64,000 bases of DNA. Source: an uncultured Bacteroidota bacterium (GTDB lineage: Bacteria; Bacteroidota; Bacteroidia; Chitinophagales; Chitinophagaceae). The translations under genes and the position numbers were made by a program. The stretch's first letter is position 1, and the number at the start of each line of letters is the position of its first letter. This document shows positions 6,943-16,209 of the stretch, piece by piece. The DNA is taken from the NCBI GenBank assembly GCA_903829015.1, contig CAIKOJ010000026.1, positions 32,233 through 96,232 of the forward strand, read 5' to 3'. Below the pieces are notes generated by a model that did no database searches, had not been told where the DNA came from, and saw only the letters and a program-made list of their open reading frames with translations.

Positions 6943-9219
6943 TTAGTGTTTACCACTCATGTCAAACACGATCTCTCCTCCGTTCATTATTTCCTGGTGG
7001 GTTATAAAATTGCGTCCCAGTGCTTTACCATTTATGGTTACGCGCTGCACATACACGTTTTTATCGCTCTGGTTGTTGGCAATGATCTTCAGTGTTTTTC
7101 CATTCTCCAGGTGCAGCACCGCAGACGCAACTGCCGGACTACCCAAAGCATACTCATCAGAGCCAGGTGCAACGGGGTAGAACCCCAGCGCACTGAAAAT
7201 ATACCATGCGCTCATTTGCCCGCAGTCGTCATTGCCACTTAGCCCGTCGGGTGTTGGGTGGTACATTTTCCTCATGATCATGCGCACCCGCTCCTGTGTC
7301 TTCCATTCCATTTCCGCCCAGTTGTACAGATAAGCAATGTGGTGCGATGGTTCATTGCCATGCACATAGTTGCCAATGATTCCGTCTCTGGTTATGTCCT
7401 CAGTTTTCGCAAAAAAGCTGTCGGGCAACTGCATCGTAAACAGAGAATCAAGGTGGCGGGTAAACCTTTTTTTGCCGCCCATCATTTGTATCAGTTCATC
7501 CGGTGCATGTGGCACATACAGGCTGTAGTTCCAGGTATTACCTTCTATAAATCCGGGTTCATCAGTATTGAGCACATCAAATTTCTTTTTAAAACTGCCG
7601 TCACTCATTCTGGGGCGCATAAAACCGGTGCCTGCGTCAAACACATTTTTATAGTTCGCCGAGCGTTTCATGTACTCATCATAGATACTTGCCTTACCCA
7701 TTTTCTTCGCCATCTGCGCTATGCACCAATCGTCATAAGCATACTCAAGTGTTTTCGATACAGATGAGCTGTTCTTGTCTTCTGGTACATAACCCATTTG
7801 CAGGTAGTAGCCTACGCCGTCAAACGATCTATGGTTTGAAGTGGCAATGCAGGCCTTCAGTGCTTTTTCGGCATCGAATCCCTTCACGCCTTTTACAAAT
7901 GCATCAGCAATAACAGAAACCGAGTGGTACCCGATCATGCACCAATTCTCATTTGCACTGTTGCTCCATACCGGCAGCATATGGTGTACGCTTTGGTCGT
8001 AATGTGCCAGCATTGAGTTGATCATATCGGCATTGCGCTGAGGCTGTATAATGTCGAACAACGGATGCAGTGCCCTGTATGTATCCCAAAGCGAGAAAGT
8101 AGTGTAATTGTTGAACCCCGCTGCTTTATGAGTATTCTGATCCAGACCTTTATATTCACCATTCACATCCATGTATAGAGTTGGATTAATGTAGGTATGG
8201 TATACCGATGTATAAAAGTTCTGCTTCGTTTCCTCATCGCCTGTGATCACCATTTTTTGCAGTTCTTTTTCCCATGCATCCTGTCCTTGTTTCTTCACCT
8301 GGTTGAAATCCCATCCCGGTATTTCCGTCCTTAAGTTCTCCAGCGCATTGGTAGTGCTTACAGGCGATACTGCAAATTTTATTTTTACCTGTCCGCCATC
8401 TGTTGTATTAAAATCAAAGAGTGCTCTTATCTGTGTACCAGCTATTTCCGGAAAATTATTTTCCTGATCAAACTTGCGCCAGAAGCCTCTGTATACCTCT
8501 TCCTTACTGCTGTTTTGCCATCCGTAAGATTTGAACGGCTTCGAAAAAGTCATAGCGAAATACACTGTACGTGTGCGCCCCCAGCCATTCGTCTGCCTGT
8601 ACCCGGTTATCAGGGTGTCGTTCTCTACCCGTATAAACGTCCATACATTCTTGTCGGGATAATTGTAGATACCGTATACCGCATCAAGTATAATATGCGC
8701 ATTATCTGACTTGCCAAAGGTGTACTGATGAAACCCAACCCTGGTCGTTGCAGTTAGTTCAGCTGTTATGTTATACTTGTCCAGTTTTACTTTATAATAA
8801 TCAGGCTCGGCCGTTTCATTGGCATGAGAGAATCCCGATCTGAAGCCGTTTTCCGGATGGTCAGCGGTGCCGGGGTTCATCAACAGCTTACCCGTGGCAG
8901 CCATGATCAGAAAGTCACCCAGATCTGAATGACCTGTGCCGCTGAAATGGGTATGACTAAATCCAACAATTGTCTTATCCTGAAACTGGTAGCCCGCGCA
9001 GTATTTATACACATCCTTGTTATAATGCCCGTCTACTTCATAAGGTAGGGTATCGGTTTCAGGGCTCAGCTGCACCGATCCGAACGGTACTGTTGCTCCG
9101 GGATAAGTATGACCCATCCTGTCTGTTCCTACCAGTGGATTTACATATTTTATCAACTGCTCGTTCTGTGCAAATGAAGCGTTAGCGAGAATCAGACAGG
9201 CGTATAATAATCTCAGCAT
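6943..9219 (-). CDS. GH92-family alpha-mannosidase
   Basis: A 758-residue exported glycoside hydrolase. GH92 enzymes are calcium-dependent exo-alpha-mannosidases that trim mannose from N-glycans or fungal mannan. A signal peptide (about 1-17, ending ASFAQ) is followed by the family opening KYVNPLVGTDRMGHTYPGA, then VGFSHTHFSGTGHSDLGDF. Later come FIEGNTWNY with Glu559, GNEPSHHIAYLYNW from 621 and GNDDCGQMSAWYIFSALGFYPV from 662. These are the segments I remember as carrying the acid and the catalytic aspartates; I have not aligned them. There is no sorting domain, so it is probably periplasmic. It follows the OmpA-type gene on the minus strand after a 159-base gap. Confidence 0.95.
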   Translation of the reverse strand: MLRLLYACLILANASFAQNEQLIKYVNPLVGTDRMGHTYPGATVPFGSVQLSPETDTLPYEVDGHYNKDVYKYCAGYQFQDKTIVGFSHTHFSGTGHSDLGDFLIMAATGKLLMNPGTADHPENGFRSGFSHANETAEPDYYKVKLDKYNITAELTATTRVGFHQYTFGKSDNAHIILDAVYGIYNYPDKNVWTFIRVENDTLITGYRQTNGWGRTRTVYFAMTFSKPFKSYGWQNSSKEEVYRGFWRKFDQENNFPEIAGTQIRALFDFNTTDGGQVKIKFAVSPVSTTNALENLRTEIPGWDFNQVKKQGQDAWEKELQKMVITGDEETKQNFYTSVYHTYINPTLYMDVNGEYKGLDQNTHKAAGFNNYTTFSLWDTYRALHPLFDIIQPQRNADMINSMLAHYDQSVHHMLPVWSNSANENWCMIGYHSVSVIADAFVKGVKGFDAEKALKACIATSNHRSFDGVGYYLQMGYVPEDKNSSSVSKTLEYAYDDWCIAQMAKKMGKASIYDEYMKRSANYKNVFDAGTGFMRPRMSDGSFKKKFDVLNTDEPGFIEGNTWNYSLYVPHAPDELIQMMGGKKRFTRHLDSLFTMQLPDSFFAKTEDITRDGIIGNYVHGNEPSHHIAYLYNWAEMEWKTQERVRMIMRKMYHPTPDGLSGNDDCGQMSAWYIFSALGFYPVAPGSDEYALGSPAVASAVLHLENGKTLKIIANNQSDKNVYVQRVTINGKALGRNFITHQEIMNGGEIVFDMSGKH

Positions 9220-9278
9220 TGTACTAAATGATTTTTAAATATTCAGATCAAAAAATTATCGACGTTACTGGTTTGTTA

Positions 9279-9302
9279 GTTCCAGGAGTCTTTATCTGGA
9301 AC
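9279..9302. repeat. Inverted repeat between the GH92 and OmpA-type genes
   Basis: GTTCCAG and CTGGAAC are separated by 10 bases, upstream of the GH92 start. There is no T-run on the minus side, so it is not a standard terminator; an operator or mRNA structure is possible. Confidence 0.4.
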
Positions 9303-9378
9303 CACACTAACTAGCGTAACGCAACCCGGTATGCTTATTATTTTCTTTGGGTCAAGTTAGTCAGACCAGACTAGTAAC

Positions 9379-11283
9379 TCAGCGCCTGATGATCACCTCC
9401 ACCCTGCGGTTCATCCTTTGTCCTTCCGGGGTTTCGTTGGTGGCTATCATGTGGGCTTCCCCTAGTCCTTTAGGCTGCACCATTGTTTCGTCTACACCAA
9501 GCGACTGTATAAAACTAGCCACCTGACTTGCCCTTTTAAACGAAAGGGATTCATTGATCATCGGTGTTCCGGTGTTATCGGTATAAGCATTCACAAACAG
9601 CATGAAATTTTTCTCACCGATCCATGGCAGTATTGCAGATGACAGCGCGGCTTTATCCGAATCCGACAGTTCTACTCTGTTTACATCAAAATGAACGGTG
9701 AGCAACATACTGTCGTTAATAGGCTTTACGTAATCAGATGGCAGCATAGCTACATTGTGCAGCATTGGCTTTTGCAAATATTGTTTGTCGAATGCGATGG
9801 TGTCATGCACTTCGTTGTATCCTATGCGGTTTGTATGGATCACGTAGGTGTCGCCATAATGCAGAGTTATGATGTAGCTAGCATCACCACGATTGCTCTG
9901 CAGCTGATACAAAGTGTCTCCTCTTGCTGCATTGCATACAAACATGGTGGCATAGTTGAGCCTCAGCTTATTGATACTGTCGTACACAACACCATGTATG
10001 TAAGTAACGGGTGTTGGTTTCACCTGTCCCGATTTCAGCGTTGCCTCGAAAATATCAAAATTGCCTGCAGGGCCGTTCCTGTCAGAGCTGAAGTAGAGTT
10101 TATTGCCGTCCAGATTCACGCATTCGCTTTGCTCATCAAATCCTGTGTTGATAGGGTAACCTAGGTTGCTTGCCTTGGTATAGTTGCTGTCGTTGATCTT
10201 GTGGCTTACAAATATATCTGTACCGCCCATCCCTATCCAGCCATCGCTGGTAAAGTACAGCGTCTCATTGTCGGCATACATGTATGGGCATGTCTCGTTC
10301 CCTTTTGTGTTAATACCGGGGCCCGCATTTACTGGCAACTGCCACAAGCCATTCGCAAACCTCGATATCCAGATATCATAGCCACCAAACCCACCCCGGC
10401 GGTCACTTACAAAGTAAAGTTCCCTGCAGTCTGGCGAGGGTGAGGGCATCCCCTCGTATGCCGGTGTATTGATTGTGCCGCCAAATGGCTGTGCTATCGT
10501 CCACGGACTGTCGTTCGCCACCCTGTATGCCATATACATATCGCAGCCACCCTCTGCCCATCCGTTCTCACTGCGGTTCTCACACCTTGTAAAGAACATA
10601 TAGTGCCCATCCGCTGATATAGACATGGAAGATTCCTGGTTAGGAGAATTTGGTGGCACGCCCATATTGCGGGCATACAGCCATCCACCGCACGAGTCAT
10701 AATCAGCTTTGAAGAATTCTTCATCCATGTTATTCACCCTGCGTGTAAAATACAGATGCTGACTGTCGACCGCCATGGTAGGAAACAACTCTGGGTCACG
10801 GCTGTTGATGCGCATACCCAGGCTAACCGGAAATTCGGGTGCCTGATCAGGAATGTTAGCTTTAATAAAGTCGGCCTGTATCCGCATTCTGTTCCACTCG
10901 GCACTGTCTTTAATAGTTGCGTAGTTACTGATGGTCATGCTGGCACTTTCTGCAAGTCCGGCAGCAAGTAAACTCTTGGCTAGTGGTTTCGAAAACCGCA
11001 TCGCTCCGTTTTGGCACCTGGCTGTAGCTCTGCGGAAAACATCTACCGCCTCTTTGAATTTGTGTGCCTCGTAATACCATTGCCCCAGCAGACTGTAGCC
11101 ATCTGGGTCAGTAGGGTCGCCCTGCACAGCCAGTTCCATTTGGGCGCACGCTTTTTCTGTTTGTTTCTTAGCCTTCAGCGCAAGTGCTTCATTAAAATAC
11201 CGGTTCGCCTTGGTAGCCGTTTGGGCAAGCAAGGTGAACTGTAAAGCAAAGCTGAAAATAAAAAACAATAATCTGAGCCGCAT
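9379..11283 (-). CDS. OmpA-family protein with TPR and PD40 propeller repeats
   Basis: A 634-residue envelope protein. A signal peptide (MRLRLLFFIFSFALQFTLLAQ) is followed by TPR-like helices (about 25-110), then a beta propeller of PD40/WD40-like repeats (about 155-415, e.g. YFTRRVNNMDEEF, YFVSDRRGGFGGYDIW, YFSSDRNGPAGNFDIF). A carboxypeptidase-regulatory-like strand region follows. The C-terminal OmpA peptidoglycan-binding domain (about 525-634) contains VHFDVN, NAYTDNTG and NESLSFKRASQV. This architecture resembles PorE/PorW-type periplasmic proteins and is common in Bacteroidota; its exact role is not certain. A TATTTTTG box lies 20 bases upstream. Confidence 0.9.
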   Translation of the reverse strand: MRLRLLFFIFSFALQFTLLAQTATKANRYFNEALALKAKKQTEKACAQMELAVQGDPTDPDGYSLLGQWYYEAHKFKEAVDVFRRATARCQNGAMRFSKPLAKSLLAAGLAESASMTISNYATIKDSAEWNRMRIQADFIKANIPDQAPEFPVSLGMRINSRDPELFPTMAVDSQHLYFTRRVNNMDEEFFKADYDSCGGWLYARNMGVPPNSPNQESSMSISADGHYMFFTRCENRSENGWAEGGCDMYMAYRVANDSPWTIAQPFGGTINTPAYEGMPSPSPDCRELYFVSDRRGGFGGYDIWISRFANGLWQLPVNAGPGINTKGNETCPYMYADNETLYFTSDGWIGMGGTDIFVSHKINDSNYTKASNLGYPINTGFDEQSECVNLDGNKLYFSSDRNGPAGNFDIFEATLKSGQVKPTPVTYIHGVVYDSINKLRLNYATMFVCNAARGDTLYQLQSNRGDASYIITLHYGDTYVIHTNRIGYNEVHDTIAFDKQYLQKPMLHNVAMLPSDYVKPINDSMLLTVHFDVNRVELSDSDKAALSSAILPWIGEKNFMLFVNAYTDNTGTPMINESLSFKRASQVASFIQSLGVDETMVQPKGLGEAHMIATNETPEGQRMNRRVEVIIRR

Positions 11284-11302
11284 CTGATTGCGAAAAATAC
11301 GT

Positions 11303-11310
11303 CAAAAATA
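11303..11310 (-). promoter_or_regulatory. Predicted -7 box for the OmpA/TPR gene
   Basis: Minus-strand TATTTTTG matches TAnnTTTG exactly and lies 20 bases before the start codon at 11283. No clear -33 element is seen. Confidence 0.45.
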
Positions 11311-11460
11311 TGAAGTGTGCATATCGAGGTGAAAGCTTTGCTCTTCCACAAAGCTCATTCCAGCGTCTTTTCGTATACTTCTTATAAAATTGCCGTATTT
11401 AACCGGAATCTTAAATAAAGTAAGAACTTCGTACCTTCCAAAAATAGAATATTGGTACTT

Positions 11461-12708
11461 ATGTCTACTTTAATAATTTGCCCCAATTGCAAGAATCAGT
11501 TTGAACCCGAAGCCGCCATCGCTCAGTCGGTAGAGGATAGGGTAAGGAAGGAATTTAACCAGAAGTGGGCCGATCTTACCAAGCAGAAAGACGAGCAGCT
11601 GCGTCAGAAAGAGCAGCAGTGGCAGGAAGAGAAAGATGCAGCTGCAAAGAAATATGCCGAAGAAAAGAAGGCTATTGAGGGCCAACTTCTTTTAGAATTG
11701 ACCAGCAAAGTAGGCGCAGAGTACGAAAACAAACTCCGGATGCTGGAGGATGCCAATAGGACGAATGAATCCAAACTTAAAGAAGCCAATGAGAAGGAAT
11801 TGCGCTTTCTCAGAATGGAGCAGGAACTGATCACTAAATCGCAGGAGATAGATCTGGAGATACAGCGCAAGCTGCTGGAAGAGCGCGCCAAACTGTCGGA
11901 CATCATCAAAAAAGAGGAGGACGACAAGAATAAACTGAAGGAAACCGAGCACCAGATGAAAGTGATGGAGCTACAGAAGCAACTGGACGACCAACGCAAA
12001 AATGTGGAGGAAATGAAGCGCAAGATAGAACAGGGGTCTATGCAGTTGCAGGGCGAGGTGCAGGAATTGATTTTGGAGCAGCTATTACGTGAGTCATTTC
12101 CCTTCGATCTTGTGCAGGAAGTAGGGAAGGGGATAAAAGGTGCAGATTGTATACAGATCGTTCGCAACAGTTTTGGCCAGGAATGTGGCAAGATCATTTT
12201 CGAAAGCAAACGTACCAAAGACTTCAGCACAGAATGGATTGATAAGCTGAAAGCAGATATGCGTGTATTGGGTGCAGATGTGGCGGTGATAGTCACACAG
12301 GCAATGCCAAAAGATATGCCTGCTTTCGGCGAAAAAGACGGGATATGGATCTGCAGCTTTGCGGAAGTGCGTGCGCTCGTCCATGTACTACGTGAGCTGG
12401 TGATCAAGGTGTACAATGCTACCAAAAGCCAGGAGAACAAAGGCGATAAAATGACATTGTTGTACAATTACCTGATCAGCACCGAATTTTCTGAGCAGTG
12501 GAAGGCTATACGGGAAGGCTTTATGCGCATGAAAATATCCATTCAGCGGGAGCGGGATCAAATGGAGAAGCTGTGGAAAGCACGTGAAAAAGAACTCGAA
12601 AAAGTTCTGCTGAACGCAGCCCATATCAGAGGATCTATAGAAGGGATTGCCGGTATGGATGTTGACCTGAATCTGCTGCCCGAAAGCGATGCTTATCTGC
12701 TTGAGTAG
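11461..12708 (+). CDS. DUF2130 coiled-coil protein
   Basis: A 415-residue cytoplasmic protein of the DUF2130 family, whose function is unknown. A short N-terminal CPNC knuckle (Cys7 and Cys10) with no partner pair nearby is followed by a very long charged coiled coil (about 28-205, rich in E, K and Q). The conserved C-terminal domain follows, including ESFPFDLVQEVGKGIKGADCIQ and KIIFESKRTKDFSTEWIDKL. That segment is reminiscent of restriction-endonuclease-like folds, an idea I cannot test here. I chose ATG at 11461 over an in-frame TTG at 11452 because family members begin close to the CPNC motif. It is divergent from the OmpA-type gene. Confidence 0.88.
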   Translation: MSTLIICPNCKNQFEPEAAIAQSVEDRVRKEFNQKWADLTKQKDEQLRQKEQQWQEEKDAAAKKYAEEKKAIEGQLLLELTSKVGAEYENKLRMLEDANRTNESKLKEANEKELRFLRMEQELITKSQEIDLEIQRKLLEERAKLSDIIKKEEDDKNKLKETEHQMKVMELQKQLDDQRKNVEEMKRKIEQGSMQLQGEVQELILEQLLRESFPFDLVQEVGKGIKGADCIQIVRNSFGQECGKIIFESKRTKDFSTEWIDKLKADMRVLGADVAVIVTQAMPKDMPAFGEKDGIWICSFAEVRALVHVLRELVIKVYNATKSQENKGDKMTLLYNYLISTEFSEQWKAIREGFMRMKISIQRERDQMEKLWKAREKELEKVLLNAAHIRGSIEGIAGMDVDLNLLPESDAYLLE

Positions 12709-12852
12709 TTGTTTTTATAGCCAGCATATTTTCAGGAAAGCCCGTTATGTTCAGAGTGTACATTCCGAATGAAAACCACCTCGCCATTCTGCACAACGCA
12801 GTTTACAATGCCTTACTGCAACTGTTTGCAAAGCAATAAACCATAAGTTTTT

Positions 12853-14058
12853 CTAACACCTTTCAATGATCACCGCATAACCTTGTCCAAGGCCGATACA
12901 CATGGTGGCAAGTGCGTAGCGTTTCTGTGTTTTTTGCAGTTCCATTGCGGCTGAATAAATGATACGTGAGCCGCTCATACCTAACGGATGCCCTAATGCT
13001 ATCGCCCCGCCATTTGGGTTTATTCTCGGATCGTTGTCGGCAAGTCCAAGCTGCCTGATACATGCAAGGCTTTGTGCTGCAAACGCCTCATTCAGCTCTA
13101 TTATGTCTATATCATTCATTGTCAATCCGGCTTTGGTAAGTGCCTTTTGGGTTGCAGGTACCGGACCTATACCCATGATCCTCGGCTCTACACCAGCTAC
13201 GGCTGAGCTAACTATTCGTGCTTTCGGGCTGGCGCCGTATTGATTTACTGCTTCGCCCGACAAAATATAAAGAGCCGATGCGCCATCATTCAGCCCCGAT
13301 GCGTTGCCGGCGGTTACAGTTCCGGTTTTCTTGAAAGACGGTTTCAGTTGCCCTAACTTCTCTACGGTTGTAGTTGGTTTCAAAAATTCGTCTTTTGATA
13401 CTATGGTTGGGTCACCTTTTTTGTTTGGTATCTCTACCGCCGTTATCTCTTCTGCCAGTCTGCCCGATTGTTGTGCTGCTGCAGCTTTCATCTGCGAGTT
13501 GTAAGCAAACAAGTCCTGATCTTCACGACTAATGTTGTACATCTCAGCAAGGTTTTCAGCAGTCACGCCCATTGCATCCGTTCCATAGAGTTCATGCATT
13601 TTCGGATTGATGAAACGCCATCCGAAACTCGAGTCAAACATCTGTGCATCCTGCCCGAAAGGCTGAGATGTTTTGGATATCACCCATGGTCCTCTGGTCA
13701 TGTGTTCCATACCTCCGGCCATAAATACATCGCCGTCGCCTGCTTTTATCGCACGGGCAGCATTGATCACCGCACTCATGCCCGATGCGCAAAGCCTGTT
13801 GATCGTTTCGCCCGGCACGGTATACGGAATACCTGCCAGCAACAGCGACATCCTCGCTACATTCCGGTTATCATCACCTGCCTGATTCGATGTGCCGAAG
13901 ATAACGTCATCGATCACTTCTGCCGGAATAGATGGGTTTCGCTCTACTAGCTTGCGCATTACCACCGCAGCCAGATCATCTGCCCGTATACCTGATAGAG
14001 ATCCTCTGAAATTTCCAATTGGAGTTCTGATGCCGTCGACAATGAATGCTTCTTTCAT
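12853..14058 (-). CDS. Acetyl-CoA acyltransferase (thiolase, PcaF/PaaJ-like)
   Basis: A 401-residue thiolase that cleaves 3-oxoacyl-CoA with CoA, or runs the reverse condensation. The catalytic set is complete: nucleophile Cys90 in NRLCASGM, His357 in GGAIALGHPLGMSGSR and Cys387 in ATMCIGLGQG. The segment GDDNRNVARMSLLLAG (61-76) and overall length are closest to 3-oxoadipyl-CoA thiolases of aromatic catabolism. No other aromatic-degradation gene lies in the window, so a general beta-oxidation role is equally possible. It stands alone on the minus strand, with a TAACTTTG box about 70 bases upstream. It converges with the DUF2130 gene. Confidence 0.93.
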   Translation of the reverse strand: MKEAFIVDGIRTPIGNFRGSLSGIRADDLAAVVMRKLVERNPSIPAEVIDDVIFGTSNQAGDDNRNVARMSLLLAGIPYTVPGETINRLCASGMSAVINAARAIKAGDGDVFMAGGMEHMTRGPWVISKTSQPFGQDAQMFDSSFGWRFINPKMHELYGTDAMGVTAENLAEMYNISREDQDLFAYNSQMKAAAAQQSGRLAEEITAVEIPNKKGDPTIVSKDEFLKPTTTVEKLGQLKPSFKKTGTVTAGNASGLNDGASALYILSGEAVNQYGASPKARIVSSAVAGVEPRIMGIGPVPATQKALTKAGLTMNDIDIIELNEAFAAQSLACIRQLGLADNDPRINPNGGAIALGHPLGMSGSRIIYSAAMELQKTQKRYALATMCIGLGQGYAVIIERC

Positions 14059-14125
14059 GAATAGTATAAGTTGAGAGGGAAAACTGTAAACTTACAGACT
14101 GATCCCTGTTGTGTAAAAACAGGCG

Positions 14126-14133
14126 CAAAGTTA
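14126..14133 (-). promoter_or_regulatory. Predicted -7 box for the thiolase gene
   Basis: Minus-strand TAACTTTG, an exact TAnnTTTG match, about 68 bases before the start codon. No good -33 element is seen at the usual distance. Confidence 0.45.
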
Positions 14134-14192
14134 AGCCACTTTTTAATCTGGCGGCAGCCTGACGAAATGTGATCTGATCTTTTGCTTCTTAA

Positions 14193-14891
14193 TTACCCTT
14201 CCAGATGGATGGAGATAACGATCATCCTGGTGTAAAGGGTTTCGATGGCGTTGCTCAGCGGCAGTTTGGCGTCTTTGTACAACTGGTTCATCAGCCCTTG
14301 GCTCAGCTTGATCTCTGGAGAGAATATGAAATTCGGATTGAAAAACTCAAATCCTACGCCAATTTCATACCCAAAGTCCATCGGACTTACCTTCAGGAAT
14401 TCATCCGACCTGCGCGATCTGGCGTTGGCTGCCATATCATAGTCGAATTTTACTCCTGCAATAGCATAGAACCTGAAATTCTTGATACGGTCGCTCTTGA
14501 ATTTCAGCTGCAATGGCAGGTGCATGTAGATAGACTCAATGTTTTTCTTCAGCGTACTGTCAGCGGGAATGCCGTATTGATAAACAATATTTTTTTCTGC
14601 GAATGCCAGCGAAGGAACGAAACGCAGGTCTATGAAATTGGTTAGTTTCAAATTGCCCAGCAGCCCCAGATTGAATCCCGGCTGCCAGTGTGGCTGGATT
14701 CTTTTAAAGGTATCAGTATTAGAAAACGAATTAGTGTAATTGATTTGGTAAACCGAAAAATTCAGACCAAACGTGAGACCGAAATAGTAGTGTTTATCGT
14801 CATGATCCGCCATGTTTAAGATCGTACGCTGGGCTCTGGAACTGAAAGTTAGGAGTACAATAAAAGTGATCAGAAAGGAAACCCTGCGCAT
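14193..14891 (-). CDS. porT: PorT-like outer-membrane protein of type IX secretion
   Basis: PorT is an outer-membrane beta-barrel needed for type IX secretion. This 232-residue protein has a signal peptide (ending SSRAQ, about residue 21), then DHDDKHYYFGLTFGLN, PGFNLGLLGNLKL, FIDLRFVPSLAFAEKN and a strand-rich remainder typical of a porin-type barrel. These segments match the PorT family as I remember it. Many porin-like proteins in this phylum look alike, so a generic outer-membrane barrel remains the alternative. The gene is single, between the thiolase gene and a divergent AT-rich region. The several T9SS sorting domains in the window fit the assignment. Confidence 0.78.
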   Translation of the reverse strand: MRRVSFLITFIVLLTFSSRAQRTILNMADHDDKHYYFGLTFGLNFSVYQINYTNSFSNTDTFKRIQPHWQPGFNLGLLGNLKLTNFIDLRFVPSLAFAEKNIVYQYGIPADSTLKKNIESIYMHLPLQLKFKSDRIKNFRFYAIAGVKFDYDMAANARSRRSDEFLKVSPMDFGYEIGVGFEFFNPNFIFSPEIKLSQGLMNQLYKDAKLPLSNAIETLYTRMIVISIHLEG

Positions 14892-15023
14892 GAATTGTTT
14901 TGTTGTAGCTCTTAAACGTAAAATGCGAAGATATAGTATGTTCGTCGTTTGTTATCTTATTATGATTTATTGAAAATTAAGGAAACTTAATAAAAAAAAT
15001 GTTTTTTGAAACCTACTTTTCCC

Positions 15024-15031
15024 TAACTTTG
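15024..15031 (+). promoter_or_regulatory. Predicted -7 box of a candidate small RNA
   Basis: TAACTTTG matches TAnnTTTG exactly. A TTTG at 15005-15008 lies upstream, but the 15-base spacing is shorter than the usual 19-20, so only the -7 box is well supported. Confidence 0.45.
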
Positions 15032-15037
15032 TTTTCG

Positions 15038-15129
15038 GAAAAGAGAAAATCTTAAAGGTATACTTTATATAAGATATTTCCCTGACACCGTGAAAACTAC
15101 AAGCCCCGGACTTCCGGGGCTATTTTTTT
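15038..15129 (+). ncRNA. Candidate small RNA with its own promoter and terminator
   Basis: A transcript of about 90 bases is predicted between the TAACTTTG box at 15024-15031 and the intrinsic terminator ending at 15129. The region has no start codon followed by a useful reading frame. It lies in the 464-base gap between porT (divergent, minus) and the EGF lipoprotein (plus), where no protein gene explains the terminator. I do not recognise an RNA family. The alternative is a leader with a transcription attenuator for the downstream gene, though that gene has its own TATCTTTG box after the terminator. Confidence 0.4.
15102..15129 (+). terminator. Intrinsic terminator of the candidate small RNA
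   Basis: A perfect 8-base stem AGCCCCGG/CCGGGGCT with the loop ACTT, then A and seven T. The T-run is only on the plus side, so it works for plus-strand transcripts. Confidence 0.85.
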
Positions 15130-15308
15130 GTGACTGGCTTATTACCTTGAGTTATTCTAAGTTCTATTTCGTTTCAGACTTTTATTTTTGTAACCAACAG
15201 TTAATATTCCCTCTTAATTTTGTTATAGAAAATGGCGCAAATTTTATTTGATTGGCATGTAATCATATAGATATTTACGGCATAAAAAAAATTAATCGTT
15301 CCGAAAGT

Positions 15309-15316
15309 TATCTTTG
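15309..15316 (+). promoter_or_regulatory. Predicted -7 box for the EGF-type lipoprotein
   Basis: TATCTTTG, an exact TAnnTTTG match, 39 bases before the start codon. No -33 element is evident. Confidence 0.45.
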
Positions 15317-15355
15317 ATAAAACATTTGATATTTTAGCAGTTCCAAATTTCTTTT

Positions 15356-15868
15356 ATGAAACAAAACCGTGCCATACTCTTTGCTGTATCACTAGCTGTT
15401 GCAGTTTTGTCTGTTGTGTTGTATTCTGCTTGTAATAAGAACAAGTGCCATAATGTTCTTTGCCTTAATAAGGGAGTGTGTGACGGCGGTAATTGCGTGT
15501 GCCCTGTAGGGTTCGAAGGTCCACGGTGCGAATCTCTCTCCAGAGATAAGTTTATTTTTACCTATCGTGGTGGCGATACTTGTGGTGCAGATCCATCAAG
15601 CATGCACTATACTCCTTACCAGATACATTTACTTGCAGTTTTACACGACTCGTTGGAAATGACTATGAAAAACTTCATAAATAATATGGAAGACAGTGCT
15701 ATCTGCACAATCCAGTCTACCGATTCATTTACTTTTCAAGGGGCTAATAATAGTACAACTTATTATGGCTGGGGCAAACTTAGCAACGATAGTCTCTGGC
15801 TTCGTTACCACGTAGTTCACGACACCACTTCTTACGATTGCAGCTATTTTGGGCAAAGTCTTAGGTAG
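15356..15868 (+). CDS. Lipoprotein with an EGF-like module
   Basis: A 170-residue exported protein. A long hydrophobic signal ends at Cys26 (YSACNKN), probably lipidated. An EGF-like module follows with six cysteines at 31, 36, 42, 47, 49 and 58 and the typical GFEGPRCE ending. The remaining 110 residues (about 60-170) are beta-rich, contain four more cysteines and match no family I know; they look like the small globular domains fused to EGF modules in other Bacteroidota lipoproteins. The likely location is the cell surface or outer membrane. It has its own predicted promoter, and there is a 341-base gap before the giant protein gene downstream. Confidence 0.78.
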   Translation: MKQNRAILFAVSLAVAVLSVVLYSACNKNKCHNVLCLNKGVCDGGNCVCPVGFEGPRCESLSRDKFIFTYRGGDTCGADPSSMHYTPYQIHLLAVLHDSLEMTMKNFINNMEDSAICTIQSTDSFTFQGANNSTTYYGWGKLSNDSLWLRYHVVHDTTSYDCSYFGQSLR

Positions 15869-16209
15869 TTTTTATTTTATAATCGTGTTGCTCTGTTGCA
15901 CCAGACCTCAACAATTATTTTCTCCGAGATATTTAAATTATTTAACTGATAATTAATCAACTTCACTTGTTGATTTTACTATCGGAATGCCTGCGCATTT
16001 AATTTTATTAAATTTGATTTCCGGCCTAAGGAAATCATAAAAATTATTACTACCTTTAGAACTGATTGCAGAAAAAAGACAACGCCTTGTTCAAAAAACA
16101 AGATGTTTCTTTCTTTTTGCTATTGTATGCTGTTCAACTATTTGAATCGATTTATAAAATTAGTTTGATAGAAATAATATTTGGTTGCCCCTTTTTTAAA
16201 AAAGATAAA
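15869..16209. other. AT-rich intergenic region before the giant Ig-repeat gene
   Basis: No gene is supported here. TACCTTTA at 16051-16058 is one base from the -7 consensus and may be the promoter of the 16210 gene. A perfect 14-base palindrome (CTTTTTT/AAAAAAG, 16191-16204) ends six bases before the start codon and could mask it in the mRNA. Confidence 0.5.

Noticed and set aside
15215..15222. TAATTTTG with TTTTTG 24 bases upstream as a further promoter
   Set aside because: The spacing is too long and a better placed TATCTTTG lies closer to the gene; AT-rich DNA gives such matches by chance.
16066..16209. 48-residue N-terminal extension of the giant protein from a TTG
   Set aside because: It would place a second hydrophobic segment before a clear signal peptide that begins at ATG 16210.
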